Below are positions 15,111 through 16,664 of a DNA stretch of 16,664 nt, in pieces. The position numbers and the translations under genes are program-made. The notes beneath the pieces are model-generated. The model saw only the letters and a list, made by a program, of their open reading frames with translations. It made no database searches and was not told the DNA's origin. Within the stretch, counting starts at the first letter, position 1, and each line of letters begins with the position of its first letter. The DNA comes from an uncultured Saprospiraceae bacterium (GTDB lineage Bacteria > Bacteroidota > Bacteroidia > Chitinophagales > Saprospiraceae), in the NCBI GenBank assembly GCA_937967535.1, contig CALCMV010000212.1:1-16664 (forward strand). The letters run 5' to 3'.

Positions 15111-16424
15111 TCATTCTTCCACCAATAATCCTGCAATCCTAAGTACTTCATATTCAGATAATTTTACATTTAGTTGAGTGGTCAGCAAGTCGTTTTGGGC
15201 TTGTGCGTAAGCGCGTTGGGCATCGCGAACTTCAAGGTCGGAGGCTTGTCCGCTGCGGTTGGCACGGAGGGTGCGGTCGAGGCTTTGCTTGGCGATAGTT
15301 ACATTATTTTCACCGATTGCAAGCAAACTTTTGTTATTTTCATAGTCGAGCCAGGCATTGAGTAGGTCTTGTTCGATGAGGAATCGGGTTTGTTCGAGGG
15401 CAATTTCTTGATTGTCGCGGGCGAGTTTGGCATTTTTGACGCGCGTGGCGGTTTGGCTGCCGTTGTAAAGATTGTAAGCAGCAGTTGCACCAAGATCCCA
15501 ACCTTGATTTTGATTGGAAAGTAAAAAACCCAACTCATTGGCTTGGTCGCTGATGGCGTAGCTTGCCGAAAGATTGACCCTTGGAAAACGCGCTGCACGC
15601 GCCAATTTTACATCATAATCCGCCACCGAAATATTATTCAATGCTTGCAATAAATTGATATTATTTTGCTGTGCTTTTTCCAGTAATTTTTCAAAATCAA
15701 AATCGGGTCGAAGGCTCAGTTCGCTAGCTGCTATATCGCTTTCATTAATTTCCTTTTTTCCTATCAGGGTATTCAAATTTAAAATCGCTTTTCTAATCGT
15801 CAAACGGCTACGGATGAGAGCCGTGCTGTCGGCATTGTAGGCAGTCAAGGCATTGAGTCTGTTGGCTTCGGTGGCTTGCCCGTAGCGTTGTTTGCCTTCG
15901 GTTTGGCGGAGTTGGGCTTGGGTGATAGCCAAGCGTTCGGCAGCGATTTTTTCGTTTTCCTGCAAGCGCAACCACTCGTAATATGCAGCGATGACATTGA
16001 CCATTGTATTCTCAAATTCTTGCCGATAAGCGAGGTCACTGAGGCGAAAATTTGACTGTGCTTTTTTGAAGGTATTCTGCCCTCTCAATCCGTCGAATAG
16101 CACGTAGCTCGCACCTATATTGCCCCCGTAAGTACGCGAGCCTGCCCCTTGAGTTTCGATGGGCGGAATGGCGGCGTATTCGGATTTTGTGCTGCTTTCG
16201 CCAAAATTAAAATTGCCGTTCAAATCTACGCGGGGCAGTAATCCGGCATTGCCCCAAGTGGCGTTGTTTTGTGCGGCTTGTCGGTTGTTGGTGCTGATGC
16301 GTAAACCGAAATTGTGCCGGGCAGCAAGGTCTATGACTTGTTCTAAAGTGATGGTGTTTTGTGCTGATATTTGACCGCAAAAAAGAAATAGTGAAAAAAA
16401 CAGAATGACAGCTTTTATTTTCAT
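15111..16424 (-). CDS. TolC-family outer membrane efflux protein
   Basis: Outer-membrane channel component of tripartite efflux or type I secretion, 437 residues, the usual size. Residues 1-21 form a signal peptide (hydrophobic, ending QISA before QN). The mature protein starts NTITLEQVIDLAARHN, the canonical TolC-family opening, followed by NAGLLPRVDLNGNFNFG. Two structurally repeated halves are visible: the first with long Gln/Ala/Glu-rich helices (ERLAITQAQLRQTEGKQRYG), and the second from about 270 (VKLARAARFPRVNLSASYAI), ending QAQNDLLTTQLNVKLSEYEVLRIAG. No membrane-fusion or inner-membrane pump gene lies within the window; upstream there are 240 bp without a gene, so partners, if adjacent, lie beyond the right edge. 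Transported substrate unknown. Confidence 0.92.
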   Translation of the reverse strand: MKIKAVILFFSLFLFCGQISAQNTITLEQVIDLAARHNFGLRISTNNRQAAQNNATWGNAGLLPRVDLNGNFNFGESSTKSEYAAIPPIETQGAGSRTYGGNIGASYVLFDGLRGQNTFKKAQSNFRLSDLAYRQEFENTMVNVIAAYYEWLRLQENEKIAAERLAITQAQLRQTEGKQRYGQATEANRLNALTAYNADSTALIRSRLTIRKAILNLNTLIGKKEINESDIAASELSLRPDFDFEKLLEKAQQNNINLLQALNNISVADYDVKLARAARFPRVNLSASYAISDQANELGFLLSNQNQGWDLGATAAYNLYNGSQTATRVKNAKLARDNQEIALEQTRFLIEQDLLNAWLDYENNKSLLAIGENNVTIAKQSLDRTLRANRSGQASDLEVRDAQRAYAQAQNDLLTTQLNVKLSEYEVLRIAGLLVEE

Positions 16425-16428
16425 CTCG

Positions 16429-16436
16429 CAAAGTTA
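16429..16436 (-). promoter_or_regulatory. -7 box directly before TolC-family gene
   Basis: The minus strand reads TAACTTTG, a full match to TAnnTTTG, with only 4 bp between it and the ATG. If used, the transcript would be leaderless or nearly so. No -33 TTTG is seen at the expected place, so this may be chance. Confidence 0.25.
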
Positions 16437-16471
16437 GTGAAGATTTAGTTTAAATTTAAAAATAGGCTGTC

Positions 16472-16513
16472 AGTTCATAGTTCTTAGTTCATAGTTCGTA
16501 GTTCATAGTTCAT
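16472..16513. repeat. Six-copy heptamer array agttcat upstream of TolC-family gene
   Basis: Six consecutive 7-bp units, agttcat, agttctt, agttcat, agttcgt, agttcat, agttcat, lie 48 bp upstream of the TolC-family ATG. Downstream to 16574 the sequence stays repetitive (ggactttggacattttgg, and ggaaattcgg twice 16 bp apart). The remainder to 16664 is AT-rich with no gene seen. Confidence 0.85.
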
Positions 16514-16664
16514 TAATGGTTACAATCTGGACTTTGGACATTTTGGAAATTCGGTAACTGGGAAATTCGGTTTTAAATCGTAAGTAATTGATTATCAGCT
16601 ATTTAATTTTCATTAAGATAGAAAAATATTCAATTAATTTAACTTTATAATTATTTGAGAAAAA

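Noticed and set aside
16472..16513. CRISPR-like array
   Set aside because: Units are 7 bp, contiguous and without spacers; no cas genes.

Overview
The window looks like a chromosome segment of a Bacteroidota bacterium. Several start regions carry the Bacteroidota -7 promoter box (TAnnTTTG), Shine-Dalgarno sites are not evident, signal peptides are of the MKKIILLF...AQAQ type, and a large OmpA-family envelope protein carries an N-terminal carboxypeptidase-regulatory-like domain and a C-terminal SPOR-like segment. A finer placement (for example Saprospiria, Chitinophagia or Cytophagia) cannot be made from the sequence alone. No rRNA, tRNA, CRISPR array or transposase was seen.

Layout from left to right. 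(1) 1-3831, minus strand: a type III restriction-modification system, mod followed by res. The 3' part of res, which should hold the nuclease domain, lies beyond the left edge. A nested palindromic element sits between the two genes. The central target-recognition part of mod is much more AT-rich than its flanks. (2) 3832-4224: a gene-poor gap with paired CATGGG/CCCATG sites upstream of mod and a 29-bp-arm inverted repeat downstream of ompA. (3) 4225-6363, minus: an OmpA/SPOR-like envelope protein with three 29-residue repeats. (4) 6364-6538: a tract of degenerate 7-bp repeats folded into one long imperfect inverted repeat. (5) 6539-8221, minus: a family 5 solute-binding lipoprotein. (6) 8222-8649: a 428-bp gap with promoter-like sites, a second nested palindrome and a short 7-bp repeat array. 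(7) 8650-10665, plus: fadH, 2,4-dienoyl-CoA reductase, matching the E. coli enzyme in length and in the numbering of its catalytic residues as I recall them. (8) 10738-14581, plus: a compact, very AT-rich three-gene operon encoding an AAA ATPase with a DUF3696-like tail, a putative TOPRIM-like protein and a DUF262 protein. (9) 14582-15110: a gap with a possible decayed gene and a possible small-RNA unit. (10) 15111-16424, minus: a TolC-family outer-membrane protein. (11) 16425-16664: an array of the heptamer agttcat and AT-rich sequence.

Two loci bear on DNA conflict. Mod would methylate, and Res would cleave, unmodified DNA with the matching recognition site. The three-gene operon is the best candidate for something not well described: an ATPase plus a TOPRIM-like effector recalls ATPase/nuclease defence pairs such as PARIS and Gabija, but here with a DUF262 protein as third member. 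Its function is inferred from domain types, operon structure and base composition only.

A second theme is intergenic repeats. Three gaps hold arrays with a strict 7-bp period but different heptamers, and two gaps hold nested palindromes with the same architecture (12-nt loop, each arm itself a dyad).
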